The translations under genes were made by a program, and so were the position numbers. Under the pieces are notes generated by a model. That model was not told the origin of the DNA and made no database searches. It worked only from the letters and a program-made list of their open reading frames with translations. From assembly GCF_000003815.2 (NCBI RefSeq), contig NC_049984.1:17720-69429 (forward strand): DNA of 51,710 nt. Direction: 5' to 3'. Positions 21,557 to 34,852 of the stretch are shown in pieces (positions within the stretch are counted from its first letter, which is position 1; each line of letters starts with the position of its first letter). Origin of the DNA: Branchiostoma floridae. Taxonomy: Eukaryota; Chordata; Leptocardii; Amphioxiformes; Branchiostomatidae.

Positions 21557-24500
21557 CAGGTTCTGAGGAGATGGACCTGGACAAGTTCTACTGGGCTGTG
21601 GAGAAAGGTGATGTGCAGATTGTAAGGAGGGGGCTGGAGGCTGGGGTGGACGTCAATGTCAAGAGGGACTGGAGACACTGGGTAAGCAAACTGATCTTGT
21701 CATGCAGGGTTACAGACTGGAAGTCAAACCTTATCTTTGTAAGAACATGATTTACCTTCACTTTGTGCCATCCTCATCTTGTGGATCCGGGACATGATTA
21801 ACACTGCCTTAAAGGATAAATGCGATGATGACTTAATCTAGTCAATTAAAAACATCTAATCAAGGTAAGAATGTAGTCGCTATACTGATGGAACCGTTAC
21901 CACCATGGGGACATAGCTAGCTAACAAGAGTTTCATTCTATATATGTTCTTGCAGGAAAAGCTATTAAAATATGTTATTTTGTGTGACCATACCGTCTGT
22001 ATTGTCATGTTGTAACCGGTTTATACCGCCCCAAATGTTGCTCTATCCAGAATGACTCGACACCCCTCCATGTGGCCAGCAAGTACGGGCAGACTGAGGT
22101 GGCGGAGCTGCTGATTGAGCATAAAGCTGAGGTGGATGCGAGGGCCGAGGTAAGTAGAAATAACTGTGTTCTGACCTCAACCCGGGACGGTCTGGCTCGT
22201 TGTTCCCAACCCAAACTATTTGGTCGCGATTATCATCTGAGCATCGCTCAGTTTATCACACAATAGCGGTTGAAGTAGCCTGATTTAATCGCGCCTCCTT
22301 CCTGGCCTGCCTGAACATGGGACGACATAAGTGGAAACGATTTCTGACTTCACTCCTGACAATATTCCTAATTCTTCCCAGTTGAAATCCGGTCATGCTT
22401 TATGTTAAATCAATGAATCAATCAAATGGTTTATTCATAATACAATAAGAGACTAGCAACCAACGGCTAAATTACGGCCTCGTTGTACAGCACTACTGCG
22501 TTAACATAAAATAAGCATACAACGTTACCTACAATCAATTCATATGTTCACAAGACGAAGTTGAAAAGTAAAACGATTTGCCGTATCTTTCTTTGGTACT
22601 CGTGCCGTGACAAATCTCCGACAGAAATTTGCAATTTAATTAGAATTTTGATTTTCATCGCCAAACCTACTGTAAACCACCTTCCACAATTAGTCCATGG
22701 GCCAGCACCCCAAATTTCACATATCGGTACCCTCCGGGGTGGCAAATTCTCCTTGTTATTTTTGAATAGTAGAAGGCCTGTGGCATATATTTTGACGTGA
22801 TAGCCATTCTGGTATGGTAGCTTTCTACCGGCTATCACCCTTCAAACCTATCACCACCTAAATGATCTGGAAATTTCGTGTCTTCAATAAGGGGGAGGGG
22901 CAAAAAATTAAACATCAATATTTTTCCACGAAAATTCACAGGCTGGTAGAACCTGCTAAGAGGATCATAAAAATATCAATTGATTTTTGATATTGTGATT
23001 CAACACGAAATTATGACTGCCTAAAATCATATTTTTTGGTGATTTTCTGGTGAAAAATATATACTTTACTTTCCAATATCGTTCATTTATTCACATTACC
23101 TATGGGGCCTTGCCTGATGAGTTAGACTTACCGTACCTATCCTTCTCTGCATATTAAGCTTTAAATGATCGAAATCCATCGATGAAATCCGGAGATATGA
23201 ATGTGTGAAGAATGACACATCTGCCAGCTTATAGTGACAATATCGTTGCTAAGGCCGTTGCTAAGGCTGTTGTTAAGGAGGTTTCAGATCGTACTCCACA
23301 ACAAAACTGATGCAAAGAACTTACTTTTCTGTAGTATTTTACTCTGATTACATCAGTAGAAGTACAAGGAATCGTGTTAAAATGTTTAACATGTAACAGA
23401 TGCAGAAATGTGTTTTTTTACGTCATTTCTTTCAGAATCGTTAGCAAAACTGTTGCTAAGGCCGTTGCTAAGGGTGTACTCAGTCATGTTTCAAGCCAAA
23501 ACAGCAGAGAGTCAAGTTCTCTGACGCATGATTTTGCTCCTGTCATCTTGTAAATCATACTTAACTGTGAAAAATATCATAATTGATTGGAAATGTTAAT
23601 TTGGGCTCTACATGGGGGTTATAAGGATACCTGAAAATGAATTACCTTGATTTCACACATTTTTTTTACAAATCTTTTGCTCTTTTTCGTTATTTAGTAG
23701 ATACCTTACTAAGATTCACAGCGTATATCTAGTATGTCGTACACAATGAAAAAGGCTCTGCATGGGGGTTACCGGGGCACCACATATGTGACACAGGATA
23801 TGTGGATGCAGGACTGCGTCATGCATATTAAAAATTTATCTAGAAACAAGACCATAACAAAAGGTCAAGAACAAGGTTACTCTGGGATGAATACAAGTAT
23901 ATTGTACTTTTCTTGATCAATGATGGTATACATTATAAAGGAGGTTGTATCGACATATATAGGCATATCTAGACATGTCTATATAACCTCATTGACTATA
24001 TATGAGGTGCAGTGCAGGTTTGCTGCGTTGGACAAACTGCAAAACACTTAGTCTAATGGTGTGTTATTATGCCTGACCATTCATTTGTTAACATAAGGGC
24101 AAACCAAAAACAAAGTCTATAACAAAATTTTCATGTATGGAGACCCGTTAGAATGGAGCAGTGTAATATCTGGTGTAAAACGTAGCTAACTGAAGATTCT
24201 GGCAGGCTTGTAAAACTTGACACACTGAATACAAAACTACCGATGCCTTTTTCTACACTGTTGTAAAGATTACAAAACTTACAACCTACAAGTTTCCACA
24301 TGTGCATGTGCCTAGAACTAGGATGGTCTCCAATGCCTAAGGGAATTTTCTTTGTCATTGAGCCTGTAGGCTCGTTCTCATTTAAATGTCGAAATGCTGT
24401 CGCCTGACTTTATGCCTTGATATGGAGCAAATTATAGACAACATCACTGGTTCCTTCACTTTTCCACAACCCCTGTAATGTTTTACAAATGATGCACAAC

Positions 24501-27500
24501 AGCATTCGTATTGGTTGATGGCTTAGAAGATTATTATAGCCACGGGTGTGACTTCACCCCCTAAAATATGGCTGTCGCCTGAGAAGAAACGAAGAATTCA
24601 AATAGTAGCCAAAAATGTACAATTCATTCCCAGAAGCCAGGTCAATCAGCGTTAATATGGTGAGGCGCTGACTGCTCGTCTTCCTTTCTTGTACAGCCAC
24701 TGATNNNNNNNNNNNNNNNNNNNNNNNNNNNNNNNNNNNNNNNNNNNNNNNNNNNNNNNNNNNNNNNNNNNNNNNNNNNNNNNNNNNNNNNNNNNNNNNN
24801 NNNNNNNNNNNNNNNNNNNNNNNNNNNNNNNNNNNNNNNNNNNNNNNNNNNNNNNNNNNNNNNNNNNNNNNNNNNNNNNNNNNNNNNNNNNNNNNNNNNN
24901 NNNNNNNNNNNNNNNNNNNNNNNNNNNNNNNNNNNNNNNNNNNNNNNNNNNNNNNNNNNNNNNNNNNNNNNNNNNNNNNNNNNNNNNNNNNNNNNNNNNN
25001 NNNNNNNNNNNNNNNNNNNNNNNNNNNNNNNNNNNNNNNNNNNNNNNNNNNNNNNNNNNNNNNNNNNNNNNNNNNNNNNNNNNNNNNNNNNNNNNNNNNN
25101 NNNNNNNNNNNNNNNNNNNNNNNNNNNNNNNNNNNNNNNNNNNNNNNNNNNNNNNNNNNNNNNNNNNNNNNNNNNNNNNNNNNNNNNNNNNNNNNNNNNN
25201 NNNNNNNNNNNNNNNNNNNNNNNNNNNNNNNNNNNNNNNNNNNNNNNNNNNNNNNNNNNNNNNNNNNNNNNNNNNNNNNNNNNNNNNNNNNNNNNNNNNN
25301 NNNNNNNNNNNNNNNNNNNNNNNNNNNNNNNNNNNNNNNNNNNNNNNNNNNNNNNNNNNNNNNNNNNNNNNNNNNNNNNNNNNNNNNNNNNNNNNNNNNN
25401 NNNNNNNNNNNNNNNNNNNNNNNNNNNNNNNNNNNNNNNNNNNNNNNNNNNNNNNNNNNNNNNNNNNNNNNNNNNNNNNNNNNNNNNNNNNNNNNNNNNN
25501 NNNNNNNNNNNNNNNNNNNNNNNNNNNNNNNNNNNNNNNNNNCGTTGGGCATGTCTGAGATACTGGTCAGAGGGAACGTTCATACATACATTAGATATTT
25601 CATACAATGTAAGAAAATGGGCATGTCTCCTGTCAGAAAGGAGGTGATGTGACTTGTGTGTTACCGACCGGTGTTGCGATTGTCCTAATGTTGGAAGGTC
25701 TGTGGCACTGTGGTAAAGGTCACCACTTCTCTGACCCCAACACCAAAGGCTTTCCAGTCTCGGATGTCTTCATCAGGTTAAAACAAGAAATTGTTCCATG
25801 CATATGATTTGGCATCTTCCTATTTTTGTCTTGCATTACCTGCTTGTTTTGTCTGTTGGGCTATTCTACAGCCCTTATGCCTCCATGTGACTGTAGGCCT
25901 TCAATGGTTTAGACTCTATGTTTTTCATAACATACTGTCTTATGTGAGTCTTCATTGATGCTATCAATTTTGCAGCAGTTGGAACACTGGCTTTTCCCCA
26001 CCTACTTGCATGAGCTTTTGCATTTATTTCTTGATACAGCAGAAGTCGCTTAATTGCACATCCCATTTGCCAGCATATTTTGTGCAATTATTCGCATGGT
26101 GCAATAATGCGAAGTTATCTAGCCGGACTGCAAATTTAAAGGTTTGGGATTTGGGGATTCCGTGTAATTAACTAGAACTATTCAACACTATCGGTAAATA
26201 TAGTCGACGCTTGTGTTCCTTTGTGACAATGCCCTTCTTCTCAAACATCTTTTACGTAGATAATAAACATCTTTTGTACTTTTATAAAGGCTACAGTTGA
26301 AGCCAGTTAATCGTACAATGTATTACCGCACACTTTTGTTAATTGCACGGAATCCCAAAATCCCGAACTGATGCGGTCCAGCTGGATAACTTTGCATCAT
26401 TGCACAACACGGTTAATTGGCAAATGGGGTGTGCAATTAAGCGGCTTCTACTGTATTTCACAATCCTTGCTTGATTTCCAATGATGTATTTGCATCTGTA
26501 AGTAGCAACGACTATAGCTGCAGTACAGTACACCAGTCAGAATTGCCCTGAGGATTGTGACAGACGATCACCGAAACGGGGTGAAAATAAAACAAGGGTT
26601 GTGAAATAAAAGATCTGTATCTTATATGTCCATACAGAGCCCTTCTCATTATTGTGACCATATTAAGTTTACACGATGGTTTATGTGTGGTTTTCACTGC
26701 TATACCAAAAGTCTCCATAACTTACCTCCTCTCAGTACCCGATTTATCATGGTCCCAAACCCCCCAAAAGCCGCCAATACCCTGATCTGGCTCGTCTTCT
26801 ATGTGGCCCAATAAGACAAGTAATATTTCTTCATTAAGTAGATTTTCCTTTTTCCATCAACAATAATACATACACCAGGTGCATTAACTTCAATGTAAAG
26901 AGGCAGCATGGGAGGTATTACGCCTTACAAATGACTAAAATTCTGAGAGATTAAAACTCTGCTTTTAGTCAACCAGGTAACCCCCTATTACATCCTCTCA
27001 AATCCAATCAAATCCTCTTTATCCTCACCTGTTGGACTGTAAAAGAAAGGATCCCATTTCCTATGTGGAAATACAAAACTTCTTCACATCTTCATTTATT
27101 ATATTAATTTAGATCTATGAGGGTAGCCATCGTAATTTCTGTAATTTTCGGCAATAAATTGTTTGATTTTTAAGGGCCTCTTAGGGCGGCCCAGGCCTCA
27201 ATAACGGAAACACTCGAGGGTTTATCATATGGCTGTTCATAGTTCCACATACCTATCACAAAGGATTACTCAATTTGGCCGACTTCGATCTTCCGACCTC
27301 AGCATAGTATGCCTGGTTTCTCATACAATCATATTTTTGAAGGTGCTCATATGTACAAATTAAAGTGAAAAAGACTGTCACAATTCTATCAAGATAAGAG
27401 TAGCAAAATTATGTGTCAAAGAACTTGATCAAGAAAAGTACAATATACTTGTGTTCATCCCAGAGTAGCCTTGTTCTTGACCTTTTTTTTGTGGTCTTGT

Positions 27501-30500
27501 TTCTAGATAAATTTTCAATATGCATGACACAGTCCTGCAGCTACGTATCCTGTGTATTAAAGGGGCATTCCACTTCACACGGGAGTGTTATTTTCCGATA
27601 GATATTAATTTTAGGAAGTAATAAATGCATACGTCTTCACATTATATGATCAAGTACCCAGTTGCTTCACGTGCCTCAAAAGCATTCAGTCTTCTACCAA
27701 ACTCCCCAAGTACCCTCTAATTGAATTAATCCTATGGCTGAATACAATGCAAAACTTTTAGGTGAGGTTACAAAACTAATTTCAGGATCGCAAAGAAATC
27801 TCGTCTTGTCATGTGTTCTTTGCTATATCATGAGCAATTTGCCTTCTCGATGTGCTTAGCGATCCTCAGTTATTCCGAAAATATGCACGATAAACAAAGT
27901 GTCTATGCGTATAGGGAATGCATGTGTAGGGTCTGCATGGGTTTACTGAGTGTCATATTGTTTTCCAAAACACATATCGCGCAATTCATCCCAAGGTGAA
28001 TTCCACAAAATTTGGCTGATTATACTATTCATTGACACATTATCTATTGGAAAACACCACCCCCTTTTGGAGTGGAATGCCCCTTTAAACGGTGTCACAT
28101 ATGTGGTGCCCCGGTAGCACCCCCATGCAGAGCCTTTTTCATTGTGTACGACATACTAGATATACGCTGTGAATTTTAGTAAGGTATCTACTAAATGACG
28201 AAAAAGAGCAAAAGATTTGTAAAAAAATGTGTGAAATCAAGGTAATTCATTTTCAGGTATCCTTATAACCCCCATGTAGAGCCCAAATTAACATTTCCAA
28301 TCAATTATGATATTTTTCACAGTTAAGTATGATTTACAAGATGACAGGAGCAAAATCACGCGTCAGAGAACTTGACTCTCTGCTGTTTTGGCTTGAAACA
28401 TGACTGAGTACACCCTTAGCAACGGCCTTAGCAACAGTTTTGCTAACGATTCTGAAAGAAATGACGTAAAAAAACACATTTCTGCATCTGTTACATGTTA
28501 AACATTTTAACACGATTCCTTGTACTTCTACTGATGTAATCAGAGTAAAATACTACAGAAAAGTAAGTTCTTTGCATCAGTTTTGTTGTGGTACGATCTG
28601 AAACCTCCTTAACAACAGCCTTAGCAACGGCCTTAGCAACGATATTGTCACTATAAGCTGGCAGATGTGTCATTCTTCACACATTCATATCTCCGGATTT
28701 CATCGATGGATTTCGATCATTTAAAGCTTAATATGCAGAGAAGGATAGGTACGGTAAGTCTAACTCATCAGGCAAGGCCCCATAGGTAATGTGAATAAAT
28801 GAACGATATTGGAAAGTAAAGTATATATTTTTCACCAGAAAATCACCAAAAAATATGATTTTAGGCAGTCATAATTTCGTGTTGAATCACAATATCAAAA
28901 ATCAATTGATATTTTTATGATCCTCTTAGCAGGTTCTACCAGCCTGTGAATTTTTGTGGAAAAATATTGATGTTTAATTTTTTGCCCCTCCCCCTTATTG
29001 AAGACACGAAATTTCCAGATCATTTAGGTGGTGATAGGTTTGAAGGGTGATAGCCGGTAGAAAGCTACCATACCAGAATGGCTATCACGTCAAAATATAT
29101 GCCACAGGCCTTCTACTATTCAAAAATAACAAGGAGAATTTGCCACCTCGGAGGTACCGATTTTTCCTCTGGCCCATGGACTAAATAGCCAAGCAGGAAA
29201 TCTGTTTGGAAGGTTGTACACCAACAGTGACCCATAGCCGTACCTATAGATGCCATATGATAATAAAAACACGGTTAAATGCTTTGCGCGTAACGTGCAT
29301 GGTATGGTGGGTCTACAACGAGACTTCAGAAACCTTTTGTTAATCTACGGAAGTTCACCTCATGCTGATTATCAGTCCACGTGATAATTCCTGTCCGTGT
29401 TGACCCCGCCACTACTGACCCTGACCCTCCTCCCTGTACAGCTGCTCCAGTCCACACCCCTGCATTGGGCTGCTCTCATGGGCCGCACCGGGACTTGTGA
29501 GCTTCTGATTCGTCACGGGGCAGACGTGATGGCACGGAATAAGGTGATACACACTTTCATATGGACCCTACATCTTATGTGTCTATGGCAGGAGTGTAGG
29601 ACATGATGTCGATTTACACTAAGGTGACACAAATGTGCCCCTAGGGATTACATGGATGTTAACTTGATACTGATATTGTATTGACTTGTTGTATTCAAAC
29701 TTTACTTGTATGTATTAAAGGTGAGACGATACAATAACGGCAGCCAATGCTGATGGCGGCACACAGAGATCCAGACAATAAGACAAGCACACAAAACGTA
29801 CAGCATATTTAAAACAACTAAAGTAACAGTTCTAAGTTAACTATATAGAACCAAGTGTATATATGTCATAAAATCAAGGCATTTCAGGAGCTGTAGTGAG
29901 TATCTAGAACTGCTTTCATTCACGTGATGACAGTTGTCCGTGTTGAACCCGCCACTACTGACCCTGACCTTCCCCCCTGTACAGATCCAGAACACACCCC
30001 TGCATCGGGCTGCTCTCGAGGGCCACACCGGGACTTGTGAGCTTCTGATTCGTCACGGGGCAGACGTGATGGCACGAGCTAAGGTGATACACACTTTCAT
30101 ACATCTTATGTGTTTGTAAACGTAACTTTGGTCAATCATATTGCCTATTGCCGGTCTATGGCAGGAGTGTAGGACATGATGTCAATTTACACTAAGGTGA
30201 TACAAATGTGCCCCTAGGGATTACATGGATGTTATCTTGATACTGATGTTGTATTGACTTGTTGTATCCAAAATTTAGTTGTACGAATTAAAGGTGAGAC
30301 GACACAATAACGGCAGCCAATGCTGATGGCGGCACACAGAGATCCAGACAATAAGACAAGCACACAAAAAAAGTACAGCATATTAAAAAACAACTAAAGT
30401 AACAGTTCTAAGGTAGCTATATAGAACCAAGTGTATATATATCATAAATCAAGGTGTTTCAGGAGCTGTAGTGAGTATCTAGAACTGCTTCTTATCCACG

Positions 30501-33500
30501 TGATGACTCCTGCCTGTGTTGAACCCACTACTGACCCTGACCTTCCTCCTTGTACAGTGGCAGCGCACACCCTTGCATGAGGCTGCTCGCATGGGCCGTA
30601 CCGGGACTTGTGAGCTTCTGATTCGTCACGAGGCAGACGTGACGACCAGGAATGAGGTCAAATCTACCCTATGGGTTATATTGATGATAAGAGTGTTTTC
30701 AAGTCAAGGTTCTCATCGACATACGATGGACGAGCATCATCATCGGACATTTATCACATTTATATACTTACAATACAATAAATTAAAAATGGTAATTAAA
30801 GATTGCGGGAATCGAATTTTCCGTCGCCATTCTCCGTTTAATTGTGGAACTATATACTTAAAGTAGCGCACCATGGTTAGCAGGTTTTTAAAGGACACAT
30901 TCCGCTTACCAGTGCACGATAGTAATGTGCTAATTAACATTGTGTTACAACTGCTCAGGTTTTATCTATCATCGTCATAAAGATGTGACGTAACGCTATT
31001 AAAGTTTGTGCACCTGACTAGGTGTGGCGGGTCCACGACAGGAGTTTCACGATCTGTTCCATGTCCCTATGAAACCTGTGTGTTACACGGATTGGCGGTT
31101 ATACTGGCTAACCGCTTGAGATCCAAATCATACCAACTTTGTCAAACACGTTTGATTAACTGCACGTTGGCTTCGTGCGCAGACCTTTTGGTTTGCTTTA
31201 TGCATCTTGTTAAAAATGTACGTCAACGTTACTAAATTACAGCGTTCAACAATGGAAATATTTGATTTTCCAGGAAAAGTAAAACATGTCTGATGTCTTC
31301 CCTGTACAGTATGGGAAGACTCCGTTAGATTTAGCTGAAAACCGAGAGACTCGACGTGCCATGAAGGTAGGCAACATTCTCCTTCTTCTTTTGTACTGCT
31401 AAGCTCCAATTACTAGCAGTGAGCATGAGTCAGTAACAAGTGATCGGAATAAATAAAAGACAAATTAATAAAAATGCTCACTAAAGGAAATAAAGGTAAA
31501 GACACGTGACTAATGACAATCGCCTATGAGGGCTCTGTTTTACAATGAGAGTATTGAAAAATCTTTTAATTTAATTTTCAATATACCAAAGCCTATCTTC
31601 ACCTTTCAGATATTGAGAGGTAATTTTCAACATTCTAAGGCTGTTTCCTTTCACTTCCTTCTGGATTCCAGGACGCGGTGCGAGAGAAGTCGTACCACGA
31701 GTTGCTACTGAAGTCTGGCGGAGTGAAAGTCAACAGGTGTAAGGTGTTCGTGTTTGGGATGGCGGAAACTGGGAAGTCTACGCTGAAGAAAAGCCTTAGA
31801 AGGGTGAGAGGGATCCTAAGATCATAACAAGGTCGTTTTAAGATGCAAATTACATAATAAGTATTGGATTTCTCACACAGAGCGATTTCATCAAAGATTG
31901 AAAATTCAATAAGTGCTGTCCGACAGGGCCCCGTGACTGCATTTTTCCAAGGACTGAGCAAACCGTCGTCTGAAGAGGAGCCTCACGACCCCACCCCAGG
32001 GGTGGATGTTGGGACATTCCATATTCCAGGGGTGGGGGAGGTCAGCCTGTGGGATTTTGCTGGGCAGGCGGAGTACGCGGTGACCCACAGCATGTTCATG
32101 GATGCAGAGAACACCGTCTTCATTGTGCTGTACAACATCATGGACGACAGCGGGACCCAAGAGCGACAGGTAGCTGAATTTTCATTTACGTTCAACGTCA
32201 AATCCAATATGCTATATGTTACTTTTGCATAGGCCCTTATTTTCTCAACAGATAATTTGATTTTTGTGTTTTGACATAAGAGACAATACAATCCCATGTT
32301 CTACCCCAGGTCCACTGGTGGCTGAGTTTCATCAAGTCCTGCAACCCGAACCGGCAGCCTGACGTCATCTTAGTGGCCAGCCATGCGGACAAAATGTCAC
32401 GAGACCGAGGTGAATAAGATATGAGTCTGTAAGGGCGTTGGGAATTTTCAACAACAGGTTTTATGCAAAATGGACACTAGCCACATTATGGGGAGAACGT
32501 TGCAATATTATTGCAATAGCTGGAATGGAAATAATACAGCTCATGCACAAGAGTAACTGGAACACACTGGTAGCCTCACGTATGTTTCATTTTGATATTG
32601 ACGTTCAGGACAACGCCAAGCTGCTCACCTTCTTCGGCTGATGACATCAGAGTTCAAAGATCACCTCCGCATTTCAGACGAAGTCTTCCTGATGAACTGT
32701 AAGGAGACCCGAACAGCTGACATGGACCGACTCAAGAACCTGCTGGCCACGTTGAAGATGGACATGCTACAGGTAAGTGTGTGGTATAAAGTTGTAGCAT
32801 ATTATATGGGACAATGCATCAGGAAATTTGCAATTACTCACCGCCAATTAACTTCTATATAATTATTTCCTTTTGAAACTGCACAGCACCAGCGCCAAAT
32901 GCCAAAACTGTGCGCCGAAATCACCAAGCAGCTGCCCAGCTGGTGTAAGAAGAAGTGCAGCCCGAAGTGTCCTGTACTGAGGTGGCCAGGCTACGTGGAA
33001 GCAGTCAAAGAGATCGACCCACATGTGGAGGAGGAATTCCTGCTGAAGTCTACAAGATTTCTGGACCATCTGGGAGAAGTAGGATATTTTCCTTGTCAAA
33101 AGTGTCTAAAGAAGGGGAGGTAGGCTGTTCTAATTGTGAGATGTTCCTGAATGATTAGATCCTAATCCTGAATAAGAAAACCGAAGATAAAAACTGAAAT
33201 TTTTGTGTGCAACGAACAACCTCTAACATGGCATTTCAATTCTATCATTTTATCATGTATCACCAGGTTATTGGATTTTCCCAACATTTCCCCTTATCTA
33301 GCAACACCAATGGCATCAATTCCACCCTGTGTCTGTATTGTATTGTGAAAGAGAGATATAATGATTATATATGCCTCATAATTGCAACGTTTGTTCTTCA
33401 GACTATCTTCAAATGTCCTAGTTCTTCCGATCCCATCATTGTCCTGAAGCCCAACTGGCTCTGCACAGACGTCATCGGCCCAATGATGGCACCAGTCAAC

Positions 33501-34727
33501 TTCCCCATTCCCCGCCCGGAGAGAACAAGCGAAGACTACGTCACCAGGGCGGAGATCCAGCGCGTCTTCCAAGACGTTGCTGACGTGGATCTCCTCATCA
33601 CCCTGCTGCAAGAGTTCCAGCTCTGCCACTCCTATGACGGACAGACCTTCATCTTCCCAGGGCTGCTGACACAAACCATGCCTCCTGACAAGTGGCAACC
33701 AACACCTGAGCCAAAGGTGGTCTACTTTGGGAAGCAAGTCCAGTGTGCCGGCTCAACTGACATGTTCTCCTCCGGGTTCTTCCCCCGAGTGCAGACCCGC
33801 CTGATGAGGGAGCTGGAGAATCGCCCGCTGCTGTGGAGAGATGGCGCCAAGTGTGCGGACAGAAATGTGGAAGGTCTGATCAAACTCTCTCCGGACGGCC
33901 GTGCAGTCAACATTTGTGTGCGGAGTGCGCAGGGTGACAAGCTGCAGTGTGGCAAGATGCTGCAGCAGCTGGAGAACATCATCGCTGATGTGCTGGATGA
34001 GTGCAGCCCAGGAACTGGCACAGTAGAGAAGGTGCTCAGCGCTCGTGCACTGAAGGAACACAGGGAGGAGTTCTGCTCCTATGGCAAGGAGGAGATCAGC
34101 AAGGCAGCAGCAGAGGGCGGTACAATCCTCCATCCCACCCTCGGGTTCACGGAACAGGTCAGTGACCTGCTGTGTAGAGAGGATGAGGACCCGTTCATCA
34201 GGAACCGCCCAGAGCTGGTCCAGGCCTTGCGGCACGTGGAGCCAATCCTGGACCGTCTCCTGTCCCGCGGCATTCTCAGTGAGGAGGAACGGGACCGGAT
34301 CAGGGCAAAGGAAACTCCCCAAGACCAGGTAAGGGAACTGTTGGACACTGTGGGAAGGAAGAGCGCACAAGCACGTGACGAGTTCAAGGCTGTGCTGGAG
34401 GAGGTGAACCCGCATGCTGCCGGACTGATCCAAGATGGCGCCTGTGACCTGTTGCATGGAGGGAACGAAGACCCGCTCATCATTAACCGTCCGGAGCTGG
34501 TCCGGGACCTGACGTCATCATACGTCATGGAGAGAATCCTGAACCATCTCCTGTCACGTGGTCACCTCAGTGACGAGGAGTGTGACGTCATCAGGGCCAG
34601 CAGGACAGCTCATGACAAGGCGAGGGAGCTGCTGGACACCGTGGGGAGGAAGGGCGCGGCTGCACGGCGTGCGCTCAAGGACGTCCTGGGAGAGGTCAGC
34701 CCGCACCTGGCCGAAATGGTGGAGTAA
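21557..34727 (+). CDS. ANK-Roc-COR-CARD-CARD protein, gene 2 (tandem paralogue, 907 aa model)
   Basis: Exons: 21557-21681 (coding from ATG 21571), 22051-22149, 29442-29543, 29985-30083, 30558-30656, 31310-31366, 31672-31803, 31927-32169, 32310-32409, 32609-32772, 32887-33078, 33402-34727, all GT-AG with matching phases. Domains in order: ankyrin repeats to residue 189 (one IEHKAEVDAR exon, three LLIRH(G/E)ADV exons, one half repeat); Roc with GMAETGKST (218-226), DFAGQ (276-280), SHADK (338-342); DAPK-like COR; CARDs at about 735-811 and 829-907. The last exon lies exactly 19,390 bp from that of gene 1. The 5' exon next to it is damaged (see 20820), so the internal ATG 21571 is preferred; ATG 21544 is possible if the acceptor is not used. 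Intron 2 (7.3 kb) carries a large DNA element. Function as inferred for gene 1. Confidence 0.82.
24705..25542. other. Assembly gap (838 N)
   Basis: Unsequenced, inside the interior of the 6.5-kb inverted-repeat element. Confidence 0.95.
26037..26453. mobile_element. pogo/Tigger-like MITE nested in the large element
   Basis: The ends are CAGCAGAAGTCGCTTAATTG and the mirrored CAATTAAGCGGCTTCTACTG, flanked by TA on both sides (26035-26036 and 26454-26455). CAG ends with TA target duplication fit Tc1/mariner elements of the pogo/Tigger group. 417 bp, no ORF. Confidence 0.75.
27561..28084. mobile_element. MITE with TTAA target duplication nested in the right inverted repeat
   Basis: Terminal repeats AGGGGCATTCCAC and GTGGAATGCCCCT flanked by TTAA (27557-27560 and 28085-28088). 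The left arm of the host element lacks it (about 23789). TTAA targets are used by piggyBac and Kolobok elements. 524 bp, no transposase. Confidence 0.8.
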
Positions 34728-34852
34728 GCCGAAATGGTAGAGTAAGCCGAAATGGTGGAGTAAGCCGAAATGGTGGAGTAAGCCGAAATGGTGGAGTAAG
34801 CCGAAATGGGGGAGTAAGCCGAAATGGTGGAGTAAGCCGAAATGGGGGAGTA
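34710..34852 (+). repeat. 18-bp minisatellite containing the stop codon of gene 2 (about 8 units)
   Basis: Units of GCCGAAATGGTGGAGTAA, the first one being the end of the coding sequence and stop at 34725-34727; the last unit is partial. Variants (GGTAGAG, GGGGGAG) differ from those of gene 1, so copy number and variants have changed since duplication. Confidence 0.95.

Larger units (their letters stand above)
22691..29183. mobile_element. 6.5-kb DNA element with about 1.2-kb terminal inverted repeats
   Basis: Ends TAGTCCATGGGCC and GGCCCATGGACTA; AAT at 22688-22690 and 29184-29186 is a 3-bp target duplication. The empty site CCACAATAGCCAAG is seen in gene 1 at about 10334. The left arm 22691-23919 and right arm 27424-29183 (less a 524-bp insertion) are inverted and closely similar over about 1.2 kb. 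The interior (23920-27423, including a gap) shows no recognisable transposase, so it is probably non-autonomous or its gene lies in the gap. Superfamily unresolved: a 3-bp duplication is compatible with several. Confidence 0.85.

Noticed and set aside
25680-26620. Hints of a Penelope-like element (CTGATGAAGACATCCGAGAC on the minus strand; CGATCACCGAAACG)
   Set aside because: Only short motif resemblance next to a gap; no reverse transcriptase or GIY-YIG domain visible.
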